A stretch of 64,000 bases of DNA from Macrococcoides bohemicum (GCF_042658685.1 NZ_JBHSQY010000001.1); one strand, 5' to 3'. Numbered from the stretch's first letter, positions 27,285 through 36,090 are shown. Numbers and translations are program-made. The notes: generated by a model not told the origin, from the letters alone.

Positions 27285-28223
27285 ATGGTTGAATATAATT
27301 CAAATATTGTGAATTTAATGACTAAAATTCATGAGTACAAAGGTAAACAAATTATTTATTTACAATATAATACTGCCACATTAGAGAAACTTAAATTTTC
27401 AGGTTTATATCACAATGTGAAATATGGTTGCGCTTTATCAGGATATTCTGTATCTGATACAAAGTTATTACAGATACTCCAGTTTAAAAAATCATTTAAT
27501 AATGAAATTGAAGCGCAGATATGTGGATTTAGAGATGCATTGCTATATATTGTAGAGGATTATGAATTTATAGACATCAATTATGAATCACTTTGTGCAA
27601 TGTATTTAGAGATGTCTATGGGAGACGACGAATCATTTACCAATATTACCGAAGCCCAAAAAGATGCTATCAAACAATTATGTTTACATTACAATAATGT
27701 AATAGATCTGCCTAATACAAATATACTCACAGAGATATTTCATTTTGTATTTGAATTCATTCATTCTAATCTTTTCTCTAATAATACGCATTTATTTTCA
27801 CGTTTATTATTGAATTTGCTATTATATAAATCAAATATTTTAGTTACTCAGTATCAAAGTATCGATAAACTGATTTATGAAGACATTGTTGGTAATAATA
27901 AAAGATTAAAGAAAAAGAATATTGATTATTTTCCTTTTGAAGATATACATGATTTTATGAATTATTATTTTTATAAAATAATCGAATCTTACGATGCTCT
28001 AGATTTTAATTTCCAATTAATATTAAATGAGAAAATAACGCCGCAGTATAGAGTACTGAATATTTTAAATCGATCCTTTGAGCCAATCGCGCGTAAGGAT
28101 TTAGAGGTTATGCTGGCAGATATCAGTAGAAAAACAATTGAAAGGGCATTGGTACAGCTTCAAAAAGAAGACTTTATTATTAAAGTTGGTCAAGGAAAAT
28201 CTACACAATATAAAGTGAAATAA
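27285..28223 (+). CDS. degenerate Fic-fold protein with C-terminal winged helix
   Basis: 312 residues. The layout is that of class II Fic AMP-transferases: an N-terminal helix region, a Fic core and a winged helix (about 255-312, ending VGQGKSTQYKVK). The core is recognisable at EIEAQICGFRDALLYI (74-89) and FVFEFIH (154-160) ... SRLLLNLLLYKSNIL. But the catalytic loop, normally HPFxDGNGRxxR, reads HSNLFSNNTHLFSR (160-173): only the His and last Arg remain and two residues are inserted. The inhibitory SxxIEG-like site reads ALSGYSVS. AMP-transferase activity is therefore unlikely; a DNA-binding or scaffold role is possible. Confidence 0.6.
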   Translation: MVEYNSNIVNLMTKIHEYKGKQIIYLQYNTATLEKLKFSGLYHNVKYGCALSGYSVSDTKLLQILQFKKSFNNEIEAQICGFRDALLYIVEDYEFIDINYESLCAMYLEMSMGDDESFTNITEAQKDAIKQLCLHYNNVIDLPNTNILTEIFHFVFEFIHSNLFSNNTHLFSRLLLNLLLYKSNILVTQYQSIDKLIYEDIVGNNKRLKKKNIDYFPFEDIHDFMNYYFYKIIESYDALDFNFQLILNEKITPQYRVLNILNRSFEPIARKDLEVMLADISRKTIERALVQLQKEDFIIKVGQGKSTQYKVK

Positions 28224-28227
28224 TGAT

Positions 28228-28243
28228 TGTTTCACGTGAATAA
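28228..28243. promoter_or_regulatory. parS-like sequence
   Basis: TGTTTCACGTGAATAA agrees with the Firmicute parS consensus TGTTTCACGTGAAACA at 14 of 16 positions, including the whole TTTCACGTGAA core. It lies between the Fic-like gene and the HAD gene. ParB sites are usually near oriC, so this may be coincidental. Confidence 0.3.
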
Positions 28244-28253
28244 GGATGATTTT

Positions 28254-29030
28254 ATGAAAGTATTTGCAGTAGATATGGATGGCACATTTCTAGATAGTAA
28301 TGATACTTATGACATGAAATATTTTGAAAGATTAAATACAGAATATAAAGATGAATTTAAGTTGATAGTAGCAAGTAGCAATACTATTTCTCATCTTAAA
28401 ACATTTTTTAGGCAAAAAGATATATACTATATAGGTTCTAATGGTGCAGTCATTGATTTTGAAGAGAAAATAATTGATACACAATTTCTTGATACAACTG
28501 ATATTAATCGTGTTTTAACGTATTTAAATAATATGCATATTTATTCGTATGTAGTTAGTACATTAGAAAAATCTTATGTAAACAAGGCTGCTGGAGGACA
28601 ATTTATCAGTCGCATGCAGCAATATTATAACGATTTAATTATAAATAATTTGAATGAAATAGATGGTATTACTAAAATCACAATTGAAATAAAAAGTGAT
28701 GTGACAGAGTTGATGGCTCAGTTAAATGCTTTATGCCAGTCAAGCATTGCAGTTGATAGTGGTTTTAATTGTGTCGACATCATTCATAAAGGAGTAAATA
28801 AAGCTGTTGCAATTAAAAAGGTGATGAATATATTGGGGGCAAAAATGCATGATTTATATGTCTTTGGCGATAGTGATAATGATATTGAAATGCTTAAGCT
28901 TACTGAAAATTCATTTGCAATGGCAAACGGAAATGAAGAAGTTAAATCAATCGCAAAGTATGAAATACCTAGTAATGACGAAAACGGTGTATTGACTACA
29001 ATGGAGAAGATATTAAAAAAAGAACTTTGA
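28254..29030 (+). CDS. HAD-superfamily (Cof-type) phosphatase
   Basis: 258 residues. Cof/IIB HAD hydrolases dephosphorylate sugar phosphates and cofactors. Motif I VDMDGTFLD has nucleophile D7 and acid D9; motif II is VASSNT; motif III the lysine in GVNKAVAIKK; motif IV GDSDNDIEML. The cap is of the IIB type (about 80-190). The ATG at 28254 with TAAGGATG ahead is chosen over an upstream TTG. Substrate unknown. Confidence 0.88.
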   Translation: MKVFAVDMDGTFLDSNDTYDMKYFERLNTEYKDEFKLIVASSNTISHLKTFFRQKDIYYIGSNGAVIDFEEKIIDTQFLDTTDINRVLTYLNNMHIYSYVVSTLEKSYVNKAAGGQFISRMQQYYNDLIINNLNEIDGITKITIEIKSDVTELMAQLNALCQSSIAVDSGFNCVDIIHKGVNKAVAIKKVMNILGAKMHDLYVFGDSDNDIEMLKLTENSFAMANGNEEVKSIAKYEIPSNDENGVLTTMEKILKKEL

Positions 29031-29036
29031 GCAATA

Positions 29037-29426
29037 TTATAAATATCGCTGCAAAGTTCTTCTTGCTATAGTATCTGCATGTTTATTTTGATGTCTTGGT
29101 ATCCAATTGATAATAATTAAATCAAAGTTTGGTTTCAACTGAAGATACTCTTGTAAATATGGTTTAAACAGTGATTGTTTCACATAATTTTTATCAATAG
29201 AATCTACAACAATTTTGGCGTCACTTTTTATTAGTAATGTTTTACAATCATTAGCTAAAGCTAGTTTCATGCCGATTATCAGACTTTGCCATTCGGCTAT
29301 ATGATTATCAACAGCACCTAAATATTCTCCATATTCAATCGTCTTATCATCAAGTTTGAGTATAATACCACATGCGCTATGAAGTGGATTCTGCTTTGTT
29401 GATGCATCAATAAATATTTGAGCCAT
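29037..29426 (-). CDS. RNase H-like protein (YpeP/YpdQ type)
   Basis: 129 residues. RNase HI fold with the full acidic set: D7, E45, D69 and D118 (HADTIARR). Annotated in relatives as ribonuclease HI or reverse-transcriptase-like protein; Bacillus YpeP lacks clear activity, so RNA-DNA hybrid cleavage is likely but not certain. Convergent with the HAD gene (6-base gap) and near ypeQ as in Bacillus. Confidence 0.83.
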   Translation of the reverse strand: MAQIFIDASTKQNPLHSACGIILKLDDKTIEYGEYLGAVDNHIAEWQSLIIGMKLALANDCKTLLIKSDAKIVVDSIDKNYVKQSLFKPYLQEYLQLKPNFDLIIINWIPRHQNKHADTIARRTLQRYL

Positions 29427-29470
29427 ATTTATACCTCATAATCCTATATTTTTTAAATCTTGCAAAACGA

Positions 29471-30154
29471 TTATAATTGATTTGTTTTATGATATCTTTT
29501 TGCCCAGTAACCGAAAGGAATGTTTAAAATCGTTGAAGCTAATTTAAATAAATAAGTAGTTATAAAGATTTCAAAGACAATATTATTAGGCATTAAACCG
29601 GTAAATGCAATTATAGAAAATAATGCAGTATCAACAATTGAACTAAATATTGTACTTCCATATGCACGTATAATAAATGTTTTCTCTGATGAAAAATATT
29701 TTTTGATTAAATTAAATAAGTATACATCTACATATTGTCCGATAATATATGCAATGATTGATCCTAATACGATTCTAGGTACGACACCAAATAACGTCTG
29801 CAGGCTTTTTTGTGCGATATCTGTCTCTGTAGGTGTAAATTGTAAAGATATCGACATTAATATCGTCATGATAATAGCTGATGCAAATCCTAACCACACT
29901 GCTCTTTTCGCAACTTTACGCCCATATCTGTCATTTAATATATCTGTTGCTAAATAAATAGACGCAAATAATACATTCCCTAAAGTTGCAGTAATACCAA
30001 ATAATTCAACAGACTTAGTTACTTGTATATTGGCAATTACTGTCCCAATCGCAACCCATACAAATAAACCTTCTTTTCCAAAGAAACGGTACATAAGTAC
30101 CATACAAAAAAACGTTAATAAAAAGGCAACAACTGCCCATAATTCATTACTCAT
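29471..30154 (-). CDS. yhhQ: queuosine precursor transporter, YhhQ/VUT family
   Basis: 227 residues, six or so membrane helices. COG1738 members import preQ0/preQ1. The family signature ATDILNDRYGRKVAKRAVWLGF near 68-89 and the YLFKLASTILNIPFGY end are present. ATG at 30154 is chosen since AAAGAGG lies 6-7 bases upstream. I looked for a preQ1 riboswitch in the 130-base leader and saw none, so the substrate is inferred from family alone. Confidence 0.82.
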   Translation of the reverse strand: MSNELWAVVAFLLTFFCMVLMYRFFGKEGLFVWVAIGTVIANIQVTKSVELFGITATLGNVLFASIYLATDILNDRYGRKVAKRAVWLGFASAIIMTILMSISLQFTPTETDIAQKSLQTLFGVVPRIVLGSIIAYIIGQYVDVYLFNLIKKYFSSEKTFIIRAYGSTIFSSIVDTALFSIIAFTGLMPNNIVFEIFITTYLFKLASTILNIPFGYWAKRYHKTNQL

Positions 30155-30288
30155 AGCAAACCTCTTTCTATAAAAATTCAACTTATGTATTATAGAGTGT
30201 ATCTATTGAATTTGCAAGTTATCATTGACTAAACAAATGAGCATCAATTTTTTTGCAATTTTGATATACTATTTTTTGAGGTGAGATA

Positions 30289-30471
30289 ATGAACCTGCAA
30301 CAAAAAGTTACTTTAAAACAAATCGATACTTTAACTGATCATTATTGTGAAGGATGTATACTTAAGTCTTACCACCGTAAAGTGTATGGTAAAACCTACG
30401 CACATCATTATTGTATAAAGAAATGTTCTGTAGGTATTGAAATAAAACAACTCGGCAATGTATTGCAGTAA
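30289..30471 (+). CDS. ypeQ: small zinc-finger protein, YpeQ type (DUF2602)
   Basis: 60 residues. Probable zinc site from C20-x2-C23 and C42-x3-C46 with H39/H40 nearby. Gene neighbours (RNase H-like, cvfC/ypgR, bacilliredoxin/yphP) match the Bacillus ypeP-ypeQ-ypgR-yphP order. Role unknown. GAGGTGAG precedes the ATG. The next gene starts 9 bases after its stop. Confidence 0.82.
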   Translation: MNLQQKVTLKQIDTLTDHYCEGCILKSYHRKVYGKTYAHHYCIKKCSVGIEIKQLGNVLQ

Positions 30472-30480
30472 GGAGATATC

Positions 30481-31596
30481 ATGAAAATCATAAAAATTGA
30501 ACCAACACCAAGTCCTAATACGTTAAAAATAACACTTAATTATAAAAAACAGGATATGAAAAGTAATACATATTCAACAGTACATGAAACTAATCCCGCA
30601 TTTATCAATGCATTACTTCAAATAGAAGATGTAAAATCAATTTTTCATGTTATGGATTTTATTTCTGTTGATAAAACTCCGAAGTCTGATTGGGAAGTGG
30701 TATTACCACAAATTAAATCTGTTTTTGAAGAAGAGATTGATGTTCAGCAAGAAATAACAGTGGATAATGGTGAAAAGAAAGTTGAAGTACTTGAATTTAA
30801 AAGTATTCCTTATCAAATAAAAGTTACAGATAAAGATGGAGAATCACGTAAACAACTGGATGTGAGATTTATCGATGCGATGCTAGCTGCACAAAATGAT
30901 GATGACAATGTTATTTTACTCCGTAAATGGATTGATTACGGTATAAGATATGGTGAAACAGAAGAAATCATCCAATCTATTAAAGAAGAAATTGATGCTA
31001 AATTTCCTGATGATGTTCTGACAGAATATATTGCAAAAGGTAAAGCAAATCAGTATATAGATACATCCAAGAAATTAGAAAAAATTACTTTGGATGAATA
31101 TAATACGATTGAAGATTGGCAGGAGCGTTATCGAAAGATAGATCATTATCCGAATCCAGACTTATCTGATCTGCCATTTTTTGAAGCTATGTTACTAGAT
31201 GACAAGCCTCAGATTAGGCGTCTTGCTGTCGTATTTTTAGGTATGATAGAAGATAGAAAAGTATTACCTGCATTGCATAAAGCTATGAACGATAATAATT
31301 TAACTGTGCGCCGTACTGCAGGAGATACTTTAAGTGATCTTGGATTTAAAGAAAGTTTACCGATAATGCACGCAGCATTAAATGATAAACATCCAATTGT
31401 CAGATGGCGTGCAGCGATGTTTATCTTTGACGAAGGTGATGAAAGTAGTTTAACTTATTTAGAGCAACATTTAGAAGACCCTGCATTTGATGTCAAACTT
31501 CAAGTACAGATGGCTTACGAACGAATTAAAAATGGTGAAGCAGCTGTTGGTTCTGTTTGGAAACAAATTGCTAACCGTAACAAAGGAGAAGAATGA
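30481..31596 (+). CDS. cvfC: conserved virulence factor C-like protein (NifU-N plus HEAT repeats)
   Basis: 371 residues. An N-terminal Nfu/NifU-N scaffold-like domain (1-90; PTPSPNTLKI start) is joined to a C-terminal array of HEAT-like repeats (about 225-350: RRLAVVFLGMIED, VRRTAGDTLSDLG, VRWRAAMFIFDEG). Equals Bacillus YpgR and S. aureus CvfC, a factor needed for full virulence there; its biochemical role is not settled. AAGGAGAT precedes the ATG. Followed immediately by the bacilliredoxin gene, hinting at a shared thiol or Fe-S role. Confidence 0.88.
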   Translation: MKIIKIEPTPSPNTLKITLNYKKQDMKSNTYSTVHETNPAFINALLQIEDVKSIFHVMDFISVDKTPKSDWEVVLPQIKSVFEEEIDVQQEITVDNGEKKVEVLEFKSIPYQIKVTDKDGESRKQLDVRFIDAMLAAQNDDDNVILLRKWIDYGIRYGETEEIIQSIKEEIDAKFPDDVLTEYIAKGKANQYIDTSKKLEKITLDEYNTIEDWQERYRKIDHYPNPDLSDLPFFEAMLLDDKPQIRRLAVVFLGMIEDRKVLPALHKAMNDNNLTVRRTAGDTLSDLGFKESLPIMHAALNDKHPIVRWRAAMFIFDEGDESSLTYLEQHLEDPAFDVKLQVQMAYERIKNGEAAVGSVWKQIANRNKGEE

Positions 31597-31597
31597 A

Positions 31598-32032
31598 ATG
31601 AATGCTTATGAAGAATATATGAAATCACTTGCGAATGGAATGAGAAGTGAATTAACCAATCATGGTTTTGAATCGTTAGAAACAAGTGAAGCAGTTGATG
31701 GTTATTTTAATCAAGTGAAAGAAGATGAAACAACTTTTGTAGTTATTAATTCAGTATGTGGGTGTGCAGCAGGGTTAGCACGACCAGCAGCTGTTACAGT
31801 AGCTACACAAAATGAGAAGAAACCTAATCACTTAGTAACTGTGTTTGCAGGTCAGGACCGTGAAGCGACAGATAAAATGCGTGAATACGTAGCGCAAGCA
31901 CCGTCAAGTCCTTCAATGGCATTATTTAAAGGACAATCATTGGTTGGTTTTATTCCAAGAGAGCATATTGAAGGACGACCTGTAGAAGAAATTTGTATGG
32001 ATATTAAAGAATATTTTGATGATCACTGCTAA
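31598..32032 (+). CDS. brxA: bacilliredoxin (YphP/YqiW family)
   Basis: 144 residues. Removes bacillithiol from S-bacillithiolated proteins. The thioredoxin-like fold carries the C54-G-C56 active site (SVCGCAAGLARPA). Position after ypgR/cvfC equals Bacillus yphP (BrxA) rather than yqiW (BrxB). The ATG at 31598 follows AAAGGAGAAG; longer in-frame readings overlap cvfC. Works with bacillithiol whose first synthesis enzyme is bshA at 0.9 kb. Confidence 0.93.
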   Translation: MNAYEEYMKSLANGMRSELTNHGFESLETSEAVDGYFNQVKEDETTFVVINSVCGCAAGLARPAAVTVATQNEKKPNHLVTVFAGQDREATDKMREYVAQAPSSPSMALFKGQSLVGFIPREHIEGRPVEEICMDIKEYFDDHC

Positions 32033-32828
32033 AATTAAACTGCGTATTACAACATGCGTAAAACCAGATAGTTTAATTTTGAAATATTTAGAAGATATTA
32101 TTTCAGATATAAATTCATATTCAGAAGTAACCTATGAAGTAATCGATAGAAGGAAACTAACGATTAAAAATTTATTTGAAGATGATTTAACACCTGTGTT
32201 GGTAATTCAGCAAACAGGTGTTGCATTATATACTTCTGTTGAAAATAAGATTTTTTATCATGAAAATACGACACGCGTTAAGTATAAAGCTTATGTTAGC
32301 GGCAATCATGTACCTCCTCTCGTCGAACTTATTCATGATGAGTCTATCAATACTGACATCATCATCGATGCCACAACTGGTATGGCAAATGACTTAATAT
32401 TAATGGCTCTAACGATGGAAGACAGCATATTTTATGCATTTGAAGACAATTTTTATATTCATTTTGCAATAAAATGGGGCGTACATTTTTATTTCAATGT
32501 GCTAGAGAAAAATAAACTAGAAACATCTCGCATACATTTTATTTATGGTAGCGTTGTAAATCATATCGGTATTCTGAATCAGTCACAAATCATCTATTTA
32601 GATCCAATGTATGAAGAAACTGTTGTGACGTCTAACATTGCTTCTTTAGTTAATGTAGTGAACCATGATATTGAAAGTGATCGTAAGCTATTAAATACGA
32701 TATTTGAGCATTTCAGAGGGAAACTTATATTGCGTGCGCATTACAAATCCAGTTTAATTCGTGATTTTAAGTTTATCATGAATGTTAGAAAACAAACGAA
32801 GACACATTATGGTTATCGTTATATATGA
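32019..32828 (+). CDS. class I SAM-dependent methyltransferase, RsmJ-like
   Basis: 269 residues. The central DATTGMANDLILMA (about 117-130) is a SAM-binding loop resembling RsmJ (DATAGLGRDA), and IYLDPMYEE (about 197-205) resembles the RsmJ VYLDPMY motif, so a 16S rRNA guanine methyltransferase-like role is possible. The start overlaps the brxA stop by 14 bases with no good ribosome site, so translation is probably coupled; TTG at 32016 is an alternative. Activity unproven. Confidence 0.75.
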   Translation: MITAKIKLRITTCVKPDSLILKYLEDIISDINSYSEVTYEVIDRRKLTIKNLFEDDLTPVLVIQQTGVALYTSVENKIFYHENTTRVKYKAYVSGNHVPPLVELIHDESINTDIIIDATTGMANDLILMALTMEDSIFYAFEDNFYIHFAIKWGVHFYFNVLEKNKLETSRIHFIYGSVVNHIGILNQSQIIYLDPMYEETVVTSNIASLVNVVNHDIESDRKLLNTIFEHFRGKLILRAHYKSSLIRDFKFIMNVRKQTKTHYGYRYI

Positions 32829-32841
32829 ATCATTGCACAAT

Positions 32842-32871
32842 AAAAAGGCTTCGTAAATTCGAAGCCTTTTT
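32842..32871 (+). terminator. terminator after the RsmJ-like gene
   Basis: Perfect 12-bp stem (32842-32853 with 32860-32871), 6-base loop, ends in TTTTT. Also A-rich on the left, so it could serve the minus strand. Confidence 0.9.
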
Positions 32872-32883
32872 ATGATGTATAAA

Positions 32884-32961
32884 TTATTCAGTTATACACA
32901 TGCTGATCATATAGCATAATAATAAGAATAAACCTGAAACGACCATCATATCTGCGCCCAT
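32884..32961 (-). CDS. candidate 25-residue hydrophobic peptide
   Basis: Minus-strand frame of 25 codons beginning MGADMMVVSG, with one hydrophobic helix (about 6-21) and ending ISMCITE. The ATG at 32961 has an excellent AGGGGTGA ribosome site at normal spacing, and the frame ends just beside the terminator at 32842-32871. It could be a small membrane peptide or a type I toxin-like peptide. Not recognised; the call rests on start signal, length and hydrophobicity only. Confidence 0.4.
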   Translation of the reverse strand: MGADMMVVSGLFLLLCYMISMCITE

Positions 32962-33065
32962 ATATTTCACCCCTAGAATGTAAATCTCTAATATCTAATT
33001 CTTTAATTAATTGTTATATAAATGTATTATAAAGTATATAAGTAAAAATAGAAAGAGGTGACTTG

Positions 33066-34016
33066 ATGAATTCATTCGATCAAGCTTATCACGATTTGTG
33101 TAGAAGAGTTTTAGAAACTGGTAAAAATAAAGATGATCGTACAAACACAGGAACGCTTTCTGTATTTGGTCATCAGATGCGCTTTGATTTATCAAAAGGA
33201 TTTCCTTTGTTAACAACAAAAAAAGTTTCTTTTAAGCTTATCGCAACGGAGCTTATCTGGTTTATGAGAGGTGATACAAATATCAAGTATCTACTGGAAT
33301 ATAACAATAACATATGGAATGAATGGGCATTCTTAAAATGGATTGAAAGCGCTGATTATAATGGTCCGGACATGACGAACTTCGGACATCGCGCACTTGT
33401 AGATGAAAATTTTAATGAAGAATATAAAAAACAACTTAAAATTTTTAAAGATAAAATTTTAAACGATGATGCTTTTAGTAAAAAATATGGAGATTTAGGT
33501 AATGTTTACGGTAAACAGTGGCGTAATTTCGAAACGAAAAATGGTTCGACTGACCAGCTTATGGAAGTAATTGAAGGAATCAAACATAATCCAACGAGTA
33601 GACGCCATATTATCTCTGCCTGGAATCCAGGTGAGATAGACACGATGGCGTTACCACCATGTCATACTATGTTTCAGTTCTATGTTCAGGATAATAAATT
33701 ATCATGTCAGTTATATCAACGAAGTGCAGATATATTCTTAGGTGTGCCTTTCAATATCGCTAGTTATAGTTTATTAACACACCTAATAGCTAAAGAATGC
33801 AATCTTGAAGTTGGTGAGTTTGTGCACACATTTGGTGATGCCCATATCTACTCAAATCATATCGATGCAGTAAATGAACAGCTATCAAGAGAGTCTTTTG
33901 AACCACCAACATTAAATATTAATACCGATAAATCAATCTTCGACATTGAATATGAAGATTTAGAAGTAATCAATTATCAAGCACATCCAGCGATAAAAGC
34001 ACCTATTGCAGTATAA
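33066..34016 (+). CDS. thyA: thymidylate synthase
   Basis: 316 residues. Methylates dUMP to dTMP with methylene-tetrahydrofolate. Conserved elements: DRTNTGTLSVFG, the catalytic cysteine in LPPCHTMFQFYV, QRSADIFLGVPFNIASY and HIYSNHIDAV. Start ATG at 33066 is placed 7 bases after AAAGAGG. Followed after 11 bases by folA, which regenerates the folate oxidised by this enzyme. Confidence 0.97.
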   Translation: MNSFDQAYHDLCRRVLETGKNKDDRTNTGTLSVFGHQMRFDLSKGFPLLTTKKVSFKLIATELIWFMRGDTNIKYLLEYNNNIWNEWAFLKWIESADYNGPDMTNFGHRALVDENFNEEYKKQLKIFKDKILNDDAFSKKYGDLGNVYGKQWRNFETKNGSTDQLMEVIEGIKHNPTSRRHIISAWNPGEIDTMALPPCHTMFQFYVQDNKLSCQLYQRSADIFLGVPFNIASYSLLTHLIAKECNLEVGEFVHTFGDAHIYSNHIDAVNEQLSRESFEPPTLNINTDKSIFDIEYEDLEVINYQAHPAIKAPIAV

Positions 34017-34027
34017 GGAGAATCATT

Positions 34028-34507
34028 ATGTTATCAATTATTGTTTGTCACGATCAAAATAGAGTTATTGGCTTTGAAAATAAAATGCCATGGCATTTGC
34101 CGAATGATTTGAAACGCGTAAAAGCATTAACAACTGGGAACACTATTGTAATGGGTAGAAAGACTTATGAATCATTAGGTAAAGCTTTACCAAATCGACG
34201 TAATGTAGTCATTACGCGTGATGAATCATTTAAACCTAATGATGCAGATGTTATTCATTCACTGGAAGAAATCAATGCATTAGAAGGTCATGTATATATT
34301 TTTGGCGGACAAAATTTATATGAACAAACAATCGATATGGTTGAAGATATGTACATTACTGTAATCGAGAATAAATATCCAGGGGATGCTTTTTTTCCGG
34401 AATATACTTTCGAGGATTTTACAGTAGAATCGATTGAAGAAGGTGCACTAGATGAAAAGAATATTGTACCTCATCATTTTATGCATTTAGTGAGGAAAGA
34501 GAAATGA
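34028..34507 (+). CDS. folA: dihydrofolate reductase
   Basis: 159 residues. Reduces dihydrofolate with NADPH; target of trimethoprim. Shows NRVIGFENKMPWHLPNDLK with the substrate-binding Asp, TIVMGRKTYESLG, and the IFGGQNLYEQ segment. At the position where staphylococcal trimethoprim resistance changes act (F98Y), the residue is F in the VYIFGGQ stretch, i.e. the sensitive form. AAGGAGAATC precedes the ATG; overlaps plsC by 4 bases. Confidence 0.97.
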   Translation: MLSIIVCHDQNRVIGFENKMPWHLPNDLKRVKALTTGNTIVMGRKTYESLGKALPNRRNVVITRDESFKPNDADVIHSLEEINALEGHVYIFGGQNLYEQTIDMVEDMYITVIENKYPGDAFFPEYTFEDFTVESIEEGALDEKNIVPHHFMHLVRKEK

Positions 34508-35223
34508 TTAGATTAATAAGAACTGTAGGGACTATCATTGGGTATGCAGCTTTTGTTACACCGAAATTAAATGGAGTTAAACAATCATTAACCCAATTTG
34601 ATACTGTCGCTGAACAAGACTTAGTAACAAATCAATATCCGAAAAGATGGGCCAGTAAAATATTAAGAACAGCCGGTGTGAAGGTTAATGTTCACGGCGA
34701 CCAAAATTATCCCGAAAATGGTGTATTATTTATTTCAAACCATGAAGGTAATTTTGATATACCTGTGCTAATTTATGCGATTAATAAACCGTTCGGTTTC
34801 GTATCAAAGGTGGAAGTAAAGAAAATACCGTTTCTACATAAATGGATGGATTTATTAAATTGTATCTATCTAGATAGAACGGATCGCCGTTCATCAATTC
34901 AAATGATTCGAGACGGTGTCGCATCATTAAAAGCGGGACATAGTATTATGATCTTTCCTGAAGGTACGCGTAGTAAGGGTAATGGCATGGCTGAGTTTAA
35001 AGCAGGTTCTTTTAAACTCGCTAAAAGTGCAGGTGTGCCGATTGTTCCTATTGCTATAAAGGGTACATCTGAACTGATGGAAAAATATAATAGTAAAAAA
35101 ATTGTACCTGGTCAAGTGGATGTCACGATATTAGATGCAATTGAACCAGAAATATTCGATCGTTATTCTTTACAGGAAGTTGCCAATCTTGTACATGAGC
35201 GTATAGAATCAGTAATAAAATAA
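34504..35223 (+). CDS. plsC: 1-acyl-sn-glycerol-3-phosphate acyltransferase
   Basis: 239 residues, membrane-associated. Makes phosphatidic acid. The acyltransferase motifs are NHEGNFD (H-x4-D, about 79-85), the arginine-containing FVSKVEVKKIPFLHKW region, FPEGTRSKG (about 150-158) and VPIVPIAIKG. Overlaps folA by 4 bases. The following DegV protein may supply acyl chains (FakB function), so lipid genes are adjacent. Confidence 0.9.
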   Translation: MIRLIRTVGTIIGYAAFVTPKLNGVKQSLTQFDTVAEQDLVTNQYPKRWASKILRTAGVKVNVHGDQNYPENGVLFISNHEGNFDIPVLIYAINKPFGFVSKVEVKKIPFLHKWMDLLNCIYLDRTDRRSSIQMIRDGVASLKAGHSIMIFPEGTRSKGNGMAEFKAGSFKLAKSAGVPIVPIAIKGTSELMEKYNSKKIVPGQVDVTILDAIEPEIFDRYSLQEVANLVHERIESVIK

Positions 35224-35244
35224 CAACAGATATCGAGGGATAAA

Positions 35245-36090
35245 ATGAGTAAAATAAAATTGATAGTGGATTCAACACATGATTTACCTCAACAATATTT
35301 AGATGACCATGGTATTGTGCAGGTACCTTTAAATATTGTGATGGATGGCAAGACATATATAGATCAGGAAGAAATTACATCTGAGGAATACTTGAAACAA
35401 CTCGTTACTTTAAAAGATATTCCTAAAACAAGTCAGCCGCCTACAGGAAAGTTTGCTGAAATATATGAAAAATATATAGACGAAGGTTATGAAATATTAA
35501 GTCTGCATATGACGCATCGATTAAGTGGTACTGTAGGAAGTGCACAAACAGCTGCAGGTATGGTGAATGGTAAAGTGACTGTTGTAGATAGTGGGTTTAT
35601 TGCACAATCATATGGATTTATCATTCAAAATGTGGCCGAACTTATTATCAAACATAAATCAATGGATGAAATTGTAGCTGCTATTGATACGATGAAGCAT
35701 CAATCTCGCTTATTTTTGGTAATCAGTCAACTTGATTACTTAAGAAAAGGCGGACGTATCTCTCGTGGAAAAGGATTTATAGGTGGATTGATGAATTTAA
35801 AACCGGTAGCTGAAGTTATTGATGGAGAAATACAAGTGATACAAAATGCCCGCACGCAAAATGCAGTCGTTAAATTATTGACGAAAGAAGTAGCAAAAAT
35901 GGCTGATGACTATAAATATTTACGTATTGGTATTTCACAAGCGGATGCAATGGATCTATTAGAGAAAATTAAAGCTTCTATTGAACAATACACAGACGAG
36001 AAAATTTCCATTAATACAACAACACCAATTGTGTCAACGCATACAGGTCCAGGTGCAATAGGATTGTCGGTTTTTGGATATAATGACTAA
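35245..36090 (+). CDS. DegV family fatty-acid-binding protein
   Basis: 281 residues. DegV/FakB proteins hold a fatty acid for phosphorylation by FakA. Conserved TSQPPTGKF, the SRLSGT-like HRLSGTVGSAQTAA (about 93-106), DYLRKGGRIS and the C-terminal HTGPGAIGLSVFG are seen. Which FakB (saturated or unsaturated chain) is not resolvable. ATCGAGGGATA precedes the ATG. Overlaps ypmS by 8 bases. Confidence 0.9.
   Translation: MSKIKLIVDSTHDLPQQYLDDHGIVQVPLNIVMDGKTYIDQEEITSEEYLKQLVTLKDIPKTSQPPTGKFAEIYEKYIDEGYEILSLHMTHRLSGTVGSAQTAAGMVNGKVTVVDSGFIAQSYGFIIQNVAELIIKHKSMDEIVAAIDTMKHQSRLFLVISQLDYLRKGGRISRGKGFIGGLMNLKPVAEVIDGEIQVIQNARTQNAVVKLLTKEVAKMADDYKYLRIGISQADAMDLLEKIKASIEQYTDEKISINTTTPIVSTHTGPGAIGLSVFGYND

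Noticed and set aside
30155..30288. preQ1 riboswitch ahead of the YhhQ-type transporter
   Set aside because: The short conserved preQ1-I core and its A-rich tail could not be found on the minus strand.
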